Positions 1 through 5,853 of a stretch of 5,863 nt of DNA are shown in pieces. Positions within the stretch are counted from its first letter, which is position 1. Every line of letters starts with the position of its first letter. The DNA lies in the NCBI GenBank assembly GCA_017989485.1, contig JAGNPU010000138.1:1-5863 (forward strand). The letters run 5' to 3'. The translations under genes and the position numbers were made by a program. Source of the stretch: Neisseriaceae bacterium (GTDB lineage Bacteria > Pseudomonadota > Gammaproteobacteria > Burkholderiales > Neisseriaceae). Below the pieces are notes generated by a model. The model did not search any database, was not told where the DNA came from, and saw only the letters and a list, made by a program, of their open reading frames with translations.

Positions 1-108
1 TCAGAAATTCGTCACAAAATTGCCCATCAGCAGCGTGTGAATGATGTGCTTGACCCAGATGTGTGGGCTTATATACAAACACACTCTTTATATTTAGGAT
101 CAGAATGA
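1..108 (+). CDS. nadD: Nicotinate-nucleotide adenylyltransferase, C-terminal fragment (5' end outside window)
   Basis: Only the last 35 residues are in the window, read in frame 1 from base 1 to a TGA at 106-108. The family enzyme adenylates nicotinate mononucleotide with ATP to form deamido-NAD in the cytoplasm, a core step of NAD synthesis. The visible tail begins SEIRHKIA and ends DPDVWAYIQTHSLYL. This matches the usual NadD ending: a Ser-x-x-Ile-Arg helix, then a 'P-x-V-W-x-Y-I-x-x-H-x-L-Y' close. The TGA overlaps the rsfS start as ATGA, so the two genes are probably translationally coupled. nadD directly upstream of rsfS is a common proteobacterial order, which supports the call. The catalytic N-terminal nucleotide-binding half cannot be checked here. 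Confidence 0.82.
   Translation, partial: SEIRHKIAHQQRVNDVLDPDVWAYIQTHSLYLGSE
96..99 (+). promoter_or_regulatory. Ribosome binding site fixing the rsfS start
   Basis: AGGA lies five bases before ATG 105, inside the last codons of nadD. It supports 105 rather than the upstream in-frame start at 63 and suggests coupled translation with nadD. Confidence 0.6.
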
Positions 109-494
109 ACGAAATCGAACAGCTTGTTGCCGACATCACCAAAGTGGTGGTGGCAGCCTTAGAAGACACCAAGGGCAAAGACCTAGTGGTGTTGAAAACC
201 ACAGAATTGACCTCGATGTTTCAACAATTAATCGTGGTGACCGGCGACAGTAACCGCCAGGTGAAATCATTGATTCGCAATGCCGAGCTGGCATTGAAAG
301 AAGCCAACCTAGAAGTGTTGAGCGTTGAAGGCATGGATTCTGGCGAGTGGGTTTTATTGGATGCCGGTGACGTTGTGGTGCACGCCATGTTGCCCGCCGT
401 GCGCGACTACTACGACCTAGAAGCCTTATGGGGCGGTGAAAAACCCTCTTTCCATATGGGCCATGCGAAGCCATGGAGCGCCGCAGACATTTAA
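105..494 (+). CDS. rsfS: Ribosomal silencing factor RsfS (129 aa)
   Basis: RsfS (formerly YbeB, Iojap/DUF143 family) binds ribosomal protein uL14 on the 50S subunit and blocks joining of 30S and 50S, lowering translation in starvation or stationary phase. The 129 residues carry the family landmarks: 'FQQLIVVTGDSNRQVKSL' at about 39-56, then 'GEWVLLDAGDVVVHAML' at about 80-96 and 'RDYYDLEALWG' at about 100-110. The reading frame stays open further upstream to 63, but I chose ATG 105. The protein then starts MNEIEQL, as the family does, an AGGA at 96-99 lies five bases before it, and the start overlaps the nadD stop (ATGA). A terminator-like hairpin begins 26 bases after the TAA. Length is slightly above the roughly 105-120 aa typical of the family, through a short C-terminal tail. 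Confidence 0.95.
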   Translation: MNEIEQLVADITKVVVAALEDTKGKDLVVLKTTELTSMFQQLIVVTGDSNRQVKSLIRNAELALKEANLEVLSVEGMDSGEWVLLDAGDVVVHAMLPAVRDYYDLEALWGGEKPSFHMGHAKPWSAADI

Positions 495-520
495 GTTTGC
501 CTGATGGTTGACCCAATCTG

Positions 521-546
521 ACAGGCACGGTGTGCCTGTTTTTTTT
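521..546 (+). terminator. Rho-independent terminator-like hairpin between rsfS and rlmH
   Basis: A perfect 8-bp stem (ACAGGCAC at 521-528 with GTGCCTGT at 532-539) closes a three-base GGT loop and runs into eight T residues (539-546). There is no A-tract on the left side, so it should act on + strand transcripts only. It ends just 16 bases before the rlmH start. Any transcript from nadD-rsfS must therefore read through it to express rlmH. Confidence 0.85.
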
Positions 547-562
547 ATGAACAGATGACACC

Positions 563-1036
563 ATGAATATCACCATATTGGCCGTAGGCACCAAGATGCC
601 CCGTTGGGTAAGCGAGGGCTACGAGGAATACGCCAAGCGTTTTGGCAAAGATGTTAAGCTTAGCTTAAAAGAAATAAAACCAGAAAAACGCGGTGCTGGG
701 GTGACGGCCGCACACGGTATGGCGGCCGAAGAAGGCCGCATATTGGCGGCCTTGCCCAGCCACTGTTTTTTGGTGGTGTTGGACGAGCGCGGCCAGGCGC
801 CGACGTCGCTACAATTGGCCGACCACGTCCGGCGCTGGCAGCATGAGGGCCACACCAACGTGTGCTTTGTCATCGGCGGTGCCGATGGCATGACCGACGG
901 CCTGAAAAGCAGTGCCCAGATGATGATGCGCCTGTCGAATTTAACCCTGCCGCACGGCATGGTGCGCGTTTTACTGGCAGAACAGCTGTATCGTGCCGTG
1001 TCCATCATCAACAACCATCCCTACCACCGTGAGTGA
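563..1036 (+). CDS. rlmH: 23S rRNA (pseudouridine-1915-N3)-methyltransferase RlmH (157 aa)
   Basis: RlmH (YbeA) is a small SPOUT-class methyltransferase that uses S-adenosylmethionine to methylate pseudouridine 1915 in helix 69 of 23S rRNA, acting on assembled 70S ribosomes. The protein opens with MNITILAVGTKMP and has an acidic 'LDERG' turn at 73-77. The glycine-rich cofactor loop 'FVIGGADGM' lies at 102-110, and the C-terminus is 'LPHGMVRVLLAEQLYRA' (129-145) and 'NHPYHRE' (151-157), the knot and substrate-binding end almost invariant in the family. Length is normal (E. coli 155). The start is fixed: a TGA in the same frame lies at 548-550 and no other start codon falls between. No clear Shine-Dalgarno sequence precedes ATG 563. 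It follows rsfS in the usual order but sits behind a strong terminator-like hairpin. Confidence 0.96.
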   Translation: MNITILAVGTKMPRWVSEGYEEYAKRFGKDVKLSLKEIKPEKRGAGVTAAHGMAAEEGRILAALPSHCFLVVLDERGQAPTSLQLADHVRRWQHEGHTNVCFVIGGADGMTDGLKSSAQMMMRLSNLTLPHGMVRVLLAEQLYRAVSIINNHPYHRE

Positions 1037-1124
1037 TGGGACACCGCCATAACAATAAACATTAAACCCAAAGCAATGTTCGGGGGTACACTAAACCTTG
1101 AGCCCGTTGCCTTAAGACACCACT

Positions 1125-2984
1125 ATGAATACAACACCTTTACTTGACCAAATTAACGACCCCTGCGATTTACGCCTGATGGAACGCGGCCTCTTGCCGC
1201 AGCTGTCGAATGAGTTACGTGCCTTTTTGTTGCATTCCGTGAGTAAGACCGGTGGCCATTTGGCCAGCAACTTGGGCTGTGTGGAGCTGACGTTGGCCTT
1301 GCATTACGTGTATCAAACCCCTCAAGACAAGCTGGTGTGGGACGTTGGCCACCAAAGCTATCCGCACAAAATCCTCACCGGGCGTAAGGCCCAAATGGAC
1401 AGCATGCGGATGAAGGGTGGCCTTGCCGGGTTCCCGAAGCGCGCCGAGTCTGCATATGACACCTTTGGCGTCGGCCATTCGTCGACCTCGATCGGGGCGG
1501 CATTGGGCATGGCGGTGGCGGCCAAGCTGCAGGGCTTACCGGACAAAGCCGTGGCCATTATTGGCGATGGCGCCATGACGGCAGGCCAGGCGTTTGAAGC
1601 CTTGAACAACGCTGGCGACATGGCCGACGTCGATTTACTGGTGATTTTGAACGACAATGAAATGTCGATCTCCCCCAACGTCGGCGCCTTGCCCAAATAC
1701 TTGGCCAAAAGCGTCATGGGCGATATTTTTCGCGCGGTCAAGCAAGGCTCGGAGCGGGTCTTGGGCAAATCGGCGCTGGACGTGGCCAATCGGGTGGAAG
1801 GCCGCCTGAAAGACATGGTCGGCAGCTCGACGCTGTTTGAAAAATTTGGCTTTGAATACACCGGCCCGGTGGACGGCCACGATATTTTGAAGCTGGTGGA
1901 CACCTTAACCCAGCTGCGCCAGAAAAAAGGCCCGCAGTTTTTACACGTGCTGACCAAAAAAGGCCAGGGCTATAAGCTGGCGGAAAACGACCCCGTGAGC
2001 TATCACGGCGTCAGCAAGTTTGACCCCTGTAACGGTTTGGCGCCGGCCACTGGGCCAGGTAAATTGACCTATACTCAGGTGTTTGGCCAATGGCTGATCG
2101 ACCAGGCTCAGGCCTGTCCTAAGCTGGTGGGCATCACCCCCGCCATGCGTGAAGGTTCTGGCATGGTGGCGTTTCAAGCGGCCTTTCCCCAGCGTTATTT
2201 CGACGTGGGCATTGCCGAGCAGCACGCGGTGACGTTTGCGGGCGGCATGGCCTGTGAAGGCATGAAGCCGGTGGTGGCGATTTACTCAACCTTCTTACAG
2301 CGGGCGTATGATCAGCTGATACACGACGTGGCCATCCAAAATCTGCCGGTGCTGTTTGCCATAGACCGTGCCGGCTTGGTCGGCGCCGATGGGCCCACCC
2401 ATGCGGGCGCCTTTGACCTGAGCTTTTTGCGCTGTATCCCGAATATGGTGGTGGCCACGCCCAGCGATGAGGCCGAATGTCGCCTGCTGCTGAGCACCTG
2501 CTACCAGCTGGATCAGCCAACCGCCGTGCGCTATCCGCGCGGCAGTGGTTGCGGTGCCGTCGTGGCTGAGGGGGCCGATTTGGCCACCGTGCCCGTGGGC
2601 AAGGGCATTGTGCGCCGTGAAGGCGAGCGGGTGGCCATTTTGGCCTTTGGCAGCATGGTGAGCCGCAGCCTAGACGCCGCGGCAGAACTGAACGCCACCG
2701 TGGCCGACATGCGCTTTGTGAAGCCGTTGGACGTGGCCTTAATCCAGGCCTTGGCCGACAGCCATGAGTATTTTGTGACGGTGGAAGAAAATGCCGTCAT
2801 GGGTGGCGCCGGCAGCGCCGTGGCGGAAGCGCTCCAGGCCCTAGGTCAGCTCAAGCCCATCTTGCATTTGGGCCTGCCCGATGCCTTTGGTGAGCATGGC
2901 GACCATGGCCTCTTGCTGGCCGATTTAGGCCTGGATGGCGTGGGCATACAAAAGAGCATTGAATCTTGGTTGCTTCATGCTTAA
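1125..2984 (+). CDS. dxs: 1-deoxy-D-xylulose-5-phosphate synthase (619 aa)
   Basis: DXS condenses pyruvate with D-glyceraldehyde 3-phosphate, releasing CO2, to give DXP. This is the entry step of the cytoplasmic MEP isoprenoid pathway and also a precursor for thiamine and pyridoxal phosphate. The enzyme is a thiamine-diphosphate-dependent homodimer. Seen here: His45 and His76 (in '[16 protein letters not shown]'), the thiamine-diphosphate/Mg signature from GDG 147-149 to NDN 176-178, and the catalytic Glu365 in '[13 protein letters not shown]'. Tyr387, Arg393, Asp422, His426 and Arg472 correspond to substrate-site residues of the E. coli enzyme. The C-terminal transketolase-like domain begins near 490 and the protein ends with '[14 protein letters not shown]' and a short helix. 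Length matches E. coli (620). ATG 1125 gives the expected N-terminus, but its ribosome binding site is weak. It lies 88 bases after rlmH with no visible terminator between, so co-transcription is possible. Confidence 0.98.
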   Translation: MNTTPLLDQINDPCDLRLMERGLLPQLSNELRAFLLHSVSKTGGHLASNLGCVELTLALHYVYQTPQDKLVWDVGHQSYPHKILTGRKAQMDSMRMKGGLAGFPKRAESAYDTFGVGHSSTSIGAALGMAVAAKLQGLPDKAVAIIGDGAMTAGQAFEALNNAGDMADVDLLVILNDNEMSISPNVGALPKYLAKSVMGDIFRAVKQGSERVLGKSALDVANRVEGRLKDMVGSSTLFEKFGFEYTGPVDGHDILKLVDTLTQLRQKKGPQFLHVLTKKGQGYKLAENDPVSYHGVSKFDPCNGLAPATGPGKLTYTQVFGQWLIDQAQACPKLVGITPAMREGSGMVAFQAAFPQRYFDVGIAEQHAVTFAGGMACEGMKPVVAIYSTFLQRAYDQLIHDVAIQNLPVLFAIDRAGLVGADGPTHAGAFDLSFLRCIPNMVVATPSDEAECRLLLSTCYQLDQPTAVRYPRGSGCGAVVAEGADLATVPVGKGIVRREGERVAILAFGSMVSRSLDAAAELNATVADMRFVKPLDVALIQALADSHEYFVTVEENAVMGGAGSAVAEALQALGQLKPILHLGLPDAFGEHGDHGLLLADLGLDGVGIQKSIESWLLHA

Positions 2985-3005
2985 TCGTGTCAATAAATAA
3001 GGGCG

Positions 3006-3025
3006 TCGCCCCAGGGGCGATTTTT
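3006..3025 (+). terminator. Terminator of dxs
   Basis: A stem of six G:C-rich pairs (TCGCCC at 3006-3011 with GGGCGA at 3015-3020) and a three-base loop is followed by five T residues. It starts 21 bases after the dxs stop and separates dxs from the small gene downstream. Confidence 0.75.
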
Positions 3026-3058
3026 AGCGGTAATCATTTTATTTTAGCGTGTGTCATG

Positions 3059-3065
3059 AAGGGGG
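3059..3065 (+). promoter_or_regulatory. Strong ribosome binding site of the 93-aa gene
   Basis: AAGGGGG lies six bases before ATG 3072. A TAA in the same frame at 3066-3068 sits between the two, so this site can serve only that start or one further in. It is good evidence that the small frame is really translated. Confidence 0.7.
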
Positions 3066-3071
3066 TAAGCA

Positions 3072-3353
3072 ATGGTCTCGATACAAAAAAGTCCACGGTC
3101 CTTTAGTGCAGAAGACATTAAGCCCGGAGACGTGGTGTGGGTCAGAGACGACGAAGGGGGCACCAGCCTATTGGTGTTTGCCGTGGTGTCTCTCGACCAA
3201 ATGGCCTTGGTGGGCCGATTCCTCGGTGAGTTTGACTGGGTCAGCGCCGAAGAGCAGGGGGCGCCTGCCAGCATGCCGCGCTCGCAGTTGGCCAAGCATG
3301 AAGAAGTCGGCATGCCGCTGTACACCATCCAAAGCGTTCACGCCGCCGAATAA
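3072..3353 (+). CDS. Small acidic protein of unknown function (93 aa)
   Basis: I do not recognise this protein. Evidence that it is real: a strong Shine-Dalgarno sequence, an in-frame stop just upstream that fixes the start, G/C-rich third codon positions like its neighbours, and a terminator on each side that makes it a self-contained unit. The 93 residues have about 14 acidic against 7 Lys/Arg, no cysteine, no signal peptide and no membrane segment. I would place it in the cytoplasm. Residues 16-30 ('IKPGDVVWVRDDEGG') followed by alternating hydrophobic stretches at 33-40 and 44-51 look like a small beta-barrel of SH3 or KOW type, but this is inference from pattern only. It sits between dxs and hslV, and neither neighbour suggests a role. 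No promoter could be assigned in the 46 bases between the dxs terminator and the start. Confidence 0.8.
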   Translation: MVSIQKSPRSFSAEDIKPGDVVWVRDDEGGTSLLVFAVVSLDQMALVGRFLGEFDWVSAEEQGAPASMPRSQLAKHEEVGMPLYTIQSVHAAE

Positions 3354-3365
3354 GGGCGTTGAACG
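3335..3365 (+). other. Hairpin spanning the stop codon of the 93-aa gene
   Basis: CGTTCACGCC (3335-3344) pairs with GGCG (3355-3358), a bulged T (3359) and TGAACG (3360-3365), ten pairs in all. The TAA stop (3351-3353) lies in the ten-base loop. It ends one base before the terminator stem, so the 3' end of the message would carry two stacked hairpins. The structure was paired by eye and its stability was not calculated. Confidence 0.5.
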
Positions 3366-3366
3366 G

Positions 3367-3402
3367 AAAAACCGCTTGCCATGAAAGGGGAGCGGTTTTT
3401 TT
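3367..3402 (+). terminator. Terminator after the 93-aa gene
   Basis: A ten-pair stem (AAAAACCGCT at 3367-3376 with AGCGGTTTTT at 3391-3400) has a 14-base loop and ends in seven T residues (3396-3402). The left A-run makes it potentially active in both directions. The stem can extend into the loop with CC/GG pairs around one mismatch. It isolates the small gene from hslVU. Confidence 0.85.
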
Positions 3403-3419
3403 ATGTTCTCAGCGCATGG

Positions 3420-3448
3420 CTTGAAAAATGAGGGGATGGCCTTATTTA
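3420..3448 (+). promoter_or_regulatory. Candidate heat-shock (sigma-32, RpoH) promoter of hslVU
   Basis: CTTGAAA at 3420-3426 is an exact match to the core sigma-32 -35 element. After 13 bases comes CCTTATTTA at 3440-3448, close to the CCCCATNTA -10 element (two mismatches). The spacing is within the known sigma-32 range. Transcription would start near 3455, about 25 bases before the hslV start. A sigma-70 reading fits less well: from TTGAAA, the TATAAG at 3447-3452 is 20 bases away. In E. coli, hslVU is a known sigma-32 operon, which supports the call. Confidence 0.65.
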
Positions 3449-3470
3449 TAAGAGACTCTTGCTAGAAACT

Positions 3471-3475
3471 AAGGA
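3471..3475 (+). promoter_or_regulatory. Ribosome binding site of hslV
   Basis: AAGGA lies six bases before ATG 3482. It fixes the start that includes the six-residue propeptide, rather than a start at the mature threonine. Confidence 0.7.
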
Positions 3476-3481
3476 CACATC

Positions 3482-4027
3482 ATGGAACAATTTGACGGCA
3501 CAACAATCATCTCTGTGCGTCGAGGCAATCACGTTGCCATTGGGGGGGACGGTCAGGTCACCTTAGGCAATATTGTGATTAAGGCCACCGCCCGTAAGGT
3601 GCGCAAGCTATACAATAATAAAGTGTTGGCAGGATTTGCCGGCGGCACCGCCGATGCGTTTACCCTAATTGAATTATTTGAAGCCAAATTGCAAAAGCAT
3701 CAGGGCCACCTGGTGCTGTCGGCGATTGAGCTGGCCAAAGAATGGCGTACCGATCGCGCCTTGCGTCGCCTAGAAGCGATGTTAATCGTGGCCGACAAAG
3801 ACAACACCCTCATCATTACCGGCAACGGCGATGTGTTAGAGCCAGAACAGGGCATTGCGGCCATTGGCTCCGGTGGTGCTTTTGCCCAGTCTGCGGCCAC
3901 GGCCTTATTTGAGAATACCGACTTTACCCCGGAAGTGATCGTCAAAAAATCGCTGGAAATCGCGGGCAACATCTGTATTTACACCAATGGCAACCATATT
4001 TTAGAAGTTTTAGACGGCAACGACTAA
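3482..4027 (+). CDS. hslV: ATP-dependent protease subunit HslV (181 aa)
   Basis: HslV (ClpQ) is the proteolytic core of the cytoplasmic HslUV protease: two stacked hexamers that cut unfolded and regulatory proteins fed in by HslU. It belongs to the proteasome-beta fold, Ntn-hydrolase family T1. The translated protein starts MEQFDG followed by Thr7-Thr8. Thr7 is the expected catalytic nucleophile, freed by removing the six-residue propeptide. Partner residues are visible as Asp23 ('GGDGQ'), Lys39 ('ARKVRKLY') and Ser130 ('AIGSGG'), equal to mature Asp17, Lys33 and Ser124. Other landmarks are '[18 protein letters not shown]' (50-67), '[14 protein letters not shown]' (86-99) and 'GNICIYTN' near the end. 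E. coli HslV has no such propeptide beyond Met. hslU follows 32 bases later, so the pair forms an operon. Confidence 0.98.
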   Translation: MEQFDGTTIISVRRGNHVAIGGDGQVTLGNIVIKATARKVRKLYNNKVLAGFAGGTADAFTLIELFEAKLQKHQGHLVLSAIELAKEWRTDRALRRLEAMLIVADKDNTLIITGNGDVLEPEQGIAAIGSGGAFAQSAATALFENTDFTPEVIVKKSLEIAGNICIYTNGNHILEVLDGND

Positions 4028-4049
4028 AACGGATAAACCCTACCGCTTA

Positions 4050-4054
4050 AAGGA
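4050..4054 (+). promoter_or_regulatory. Ribosome binding site of hslU
   Basis: AAGGA lies five bases before ATG 4060, in the 32-base gap between hslV and hslU. No terminator or promoter is visible in that gap. Confidence 0.7.
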
Positions 4055-4059
4055 AAGTC

Positions 4060-5394
4060 ATGTCTAGTGTGATGACCCCACAAGAAATTGTTCATGAACT
4101 AAACAAATACATTATTGGTCAAGAAGGCGCTAAAAAAGCCGTGGCCGTGGCCTTGCGTAACCGCTATCGCCGCAGCCAGGTGGCCGAGCCTTTGCAAACC
4201 GAAATTGTGCCGAAAAACATCTTGATGATCGGCCCGACCGGCGTGGGCAAAACCGAAATTGCCCGCCGCTTAGCGCGCTTGGCCAATGCCCCGTTCATTA
4301 AAATCGAAGCCACCAAGTTTACCGAGGTAGGCTATGTGGGCCGCGACGTTGACAGCATCATCCGCGACTTAATCGAAGTGGCGATGAAAAACGTGCGCGA
4401 CATTGCGGTGAAGAAAAACCGTGACCGTGCCTTAGACGCCGCCGAAGACCGGGTATTGGATGCCCTGTTGCCGCCACCGCGTCAGGTAGGCTTTGTCGAC
4501 GAGCCCGAAGCCCCGAAGGCGGCCGAAAGCAGCACCCGTCAAAAATTCCGTAAAATGTTGCGTGAAGGGCAGTTAGACGACAAGGAAATCGAAATCGACG
4601 TGGCCCAAAGCGCGGCCAATATGTCGATTATGGGCCCTCCCGGCATGGAAGATTTTACCCAGCAGCTGCAAGGCATGTTCCAAAACATGGGCAGCCAAAA
4701 AACCAAAAAGCAAAAGCTTAAGGTGGCCGTGGCGTTGAAGCTGTTAATCGACGAAGAGGCCGCCAAGCTGGTGAGCGATGAAGACCTGCGTGAAGAGGCG
4801 GTGAAGGCCGTTGAGCAGCACGGCATCGTGTTCCTGGACGAGATAGACAAGGTCGCGACCAACAACCGTACCCAAGGGGCCGACGTGTCGCGCCAGGGCG
4901 TACAGCGCGACCTGTTGCCCCTGGTTGAGGGCACTACGGTGTCGACCAAATACGGCATGATCAAAACCGACCATATTTTGTTTATTGCCTCCGGCGCCTT
5001 CCATTTGAACAAGCCTTCCGATTTGATCCCTGAGTTGCAAGGCCGCTTCCCGATTCGGGTCGAGCTGAACAGCCTGAGCGTGTCGGACTTCAAAGAAATT
5101 TTGACCGCCACCGACGCGTGTTTGACCCATCAATACACGGCCTTGCTGAAAGTTGATGGCGTTGAGCTGACGTTCTTAGATGAGGGCATCCAGCGGTTGG
5201 CCGAGATTGCCTATCAGGTCAATGAAAAAACCGAGAACATTGGCGCCCGTCGCCTGCACACGGTGTTGGAAAAGTTGCTGGAAGAAGTGTCTTTCAGTGC
5301 GCCGGCAGGTGAAGTGGTGATTGATGCCGCTTACGTGAACGAGCGTTTGGACAATATTGCCCAGCAAGAAGATTTGGCCCGTTACGTGCTGTAA
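4060..5394 (+). CDS. hslU: ATP-dependent protease ATPase subunit HslU (444 aa)
   Basis: HslU (ClpY) is the AAA+/Clp-family hexameric unfoldase that caps HslV, unfolds substrates with ATP and opens the protease. Domains in order: the N domain with '[12 protein letters not shown]' (10-21), and Walker A GPTGVGKT (58-65, Lys64). The pore loop GYVG is at 91-94 and the inserted I domain spans about 110-245, including 'MGPPGMEDF' (191-199). Walker B is 'IVFLDEID' (256-263, Asp260/Glu261), the arginine finger is Arg329 in '[11 protein letters not shown]', and sensor-2 'GARRLHTV' is at 396-403. The last residues, 'EDLARYVL', match the family tail that inserts between HslV subunits to activate them. 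Length is normal (E. coli 443) and no key residue is missing. It is co-transcribed with hslV and followed by a clear terminator. Confidence 0.99.
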   Translation: MSSVMTPQEIVHELNKYIIGQEGAKKAVAVALRNRYRRSQVAEPLQTEIVPKNILMIGPTGVGKTEIARRLARLANAPFIKIEATKFTEVGYVGRDVDSIIRDLIEVAMKNVRDIAVKKNRDRALDAAEDRVLDALLPPPRQVGFVDEPEAPKAAESSTRQKFRKMLREGQLDDKEIEIDVAQSAANMSIMGPPGMEDFTQQLQGMFQNMGSQKTKKQKLKVAVALKLLIDEEAAKLVSDEDLREEAVKAVEQHGIVFLDEIDKVATNNRTQGADVSRQGVQRDLLPLVEGTTVSTKYGMIKTDHILFIASGAFHLNKPSDLIPELQGRFPIRVELNSLSVSDFKEILTATDACLTHQYTALLKVDGVELTFLDEGIQRLAEIAYQVNEKTENIGARRLHTVLEKLLEEVSFSAPAGEVVIDAAYVNERLDNIAQQEDLARYVL

Positions 5395-5412
5395 CCGCAC
5401 CCGATTCAGCCT

Positions 5413-5439
5413 AGCCCAGAGCCTGCTCTGGGCTTTTTT
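5413..5439 (+). terminator. Terminator of hslVU
   Basis: A perfect nine-pair stem (AGCCCAGAG at 5413-5421 with CTCTGGGCT at 5426-5434) has a CCTG loop and is followed by six T residues (5434-5439). It begins 19 bases after the hslU stop. Confidence 0.93.
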
Positions 5440-5520
5440 GTGCCTGACAACCATGGTTTATTTGGTGAGATTGGCCTTACCAAGTCGGTTTGAGGCAGCC
5501 TATTAAGCATTCCCCCTACT

Positions 5521-5550
5521 GTCGTCATCCTCGCGCAGGCGGGGATCCAG
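5521..5550. repeat. REP-like palindromic element
   Basis: ATCCTCGC (5527-5534) pairs with GCGGGGAT (5539-5546) around a GCAG loop, with one T:G pair. The flanks are GTCGTC on the left and CCAG on the right. The layout 'GTCATCC-CGC-n4-GCG-GGGATCCAG' resembles dispersed intergenic palindromes in many proteobacteria, including the dRS3-type repeats of Neisseria (ATTCCC-n8-GGGAAT). Family membership is inferred from resemblance; other copies cannot be seen in this window. Confidence 0.6.
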
Positions 5551-5618
5551 TCAGTCGTTACCGTTAAGCCTAAATCATCAGCAATGCTTCGGCTATTTTG
5601 TTATGGATCGGTTGTTGC

Positions 5619-5640
5619 CTTTCGCCCTGTAGGGCGACAG
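5619..5640. repeat. Short inverted repeat (hairpin)
   Basis: TCGCCCT (5622-5628) and AGGGCGA (5631-5637) are perfect inverted copies separated by two bases, with CT/AG pairs outside one mismatch. As RNA the innermost pair would open to give a four-base loop. There is no T-run after it, so it is not a terminator. Confidence 0.5.
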
Positions 5641-5668
5641 AGGTTTTTGTGGGTGGCCAAAAAAACCT
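5641..5668. repeat. Short inverted repeat (hairpin)
   Basis: AGGTTTTT (5641-5648) is a perfect inverted copy of AAAAACCT (5661-5668). The loop can add TGG/CCA pairs inside one mismatch. It directly abuts the previous hairpin and lacks a T-run after it on either strand. Confidence 0.5.
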
Positions 5669-5698
5669 ATGCAAAGAAAACGCCACCCCGGCCAGCCG

Positions 5699-5723
5699 CC
5701 CCTTACGCCATTGGCGCAAGGGG
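5699..5723. repeat. Short inverted repeat (hairpin)
   Basis: CCCCTT (5699-5704) and CGCC (5706-5709) pair with GGCG (5713-5716) and AAGGGG (5718-5723) around an ATT loop, with a single A/C mismatch, giving ten pairs in all. Confidence 0.55.
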
Positions 5724-5853
5724 TCCCCTCGCCAGAACCTAGCGGGCCAGCGCAGGCAAGAGTGGCTGCCTCCTATAGAAACCGGTCGGCCACCACAAGC
5801 GTTTGCCTGCTTCATCTGGCCCGCTAGAACCTGACTCGGCGGCTTAAAGGGGA
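5724..5853. repeat. Long imperfect inverted repeat (about 130 bp)
   Basis: Five collinear blocks are inverted copies of each other: TCCCCT 5724-5729 with 5848-5853; CGCC 5730-5733 with 5838-5841; CTAGCGGGCCAG 5739-5750 with its exact complement 5816-5827; GCAGGCAA 5752-5759 with 5803-5810; and GTGGC 5762-5766 with 5789-5793. The 12- and 8-base blocks in the same order are unlikely by chance. It could be two opposed copies of a short repeat unit, a small non-autonomous element, or an RNA structure; the sequence does not decide. Confidence 0.55.

Noticed and set aside
63..104. Upstream start that would extend RsfS by 14 residues
   Set aside because: The extra residues (MGLYTNTLFIFRIR) are nadD sequence read in another frame. 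ATG 105 has a ribosome binding site and the family-typical N-terminus.
136..594. Long minus-strand open frame over rsfS and its terminator
   Set aside because: It is antisense to a clearly conserved gene, runs through the terminator hairpin, and its Arg/Pro-rich translation is what a shadow frame gives.
1037..1124. Promoter for dxs in the rlmH-dxs gap
   Set aside because: TACACT at 1087-1092 could be a -10 box, but no -35 box stands at a proper distance, and TTGAGC to TTAAGA is too closely spaced. No promoter is claimed.
3026..3058. Promoter for the 93-aa gene
   Set aside because: The stretch is AT-rich with TATTTT-like sequence but has no matching -35 element, so it cannot be called by eye.
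3049..3384. Second + strand frame overlapping the 93-aa gene
   Set aside because: It has poor composition (many Trp, Arg and Pro), runs into the terminator stem and lacks a suitable ribosome binding site. The frame at 3072 has all three supports.
5492..5503. AGGCAGCCTATT as a possible DNA uptake sequence of the AGGCAGCCTGAA dialect
   Set aside because: Only 9 of 12 bases match and the CTGAA end is missing. An eight-base AGGCAGCC match on the other strand near 5764-5771 is also incomplete, and no GCCGTCTGAA core was found in the window.
5598..5834. 78-aa + strand frame in the tail
   Set aside because: No ribosome binding site is visible, the frame crosses several hairpins, and the residue mix is typical of translated repeat DNA.
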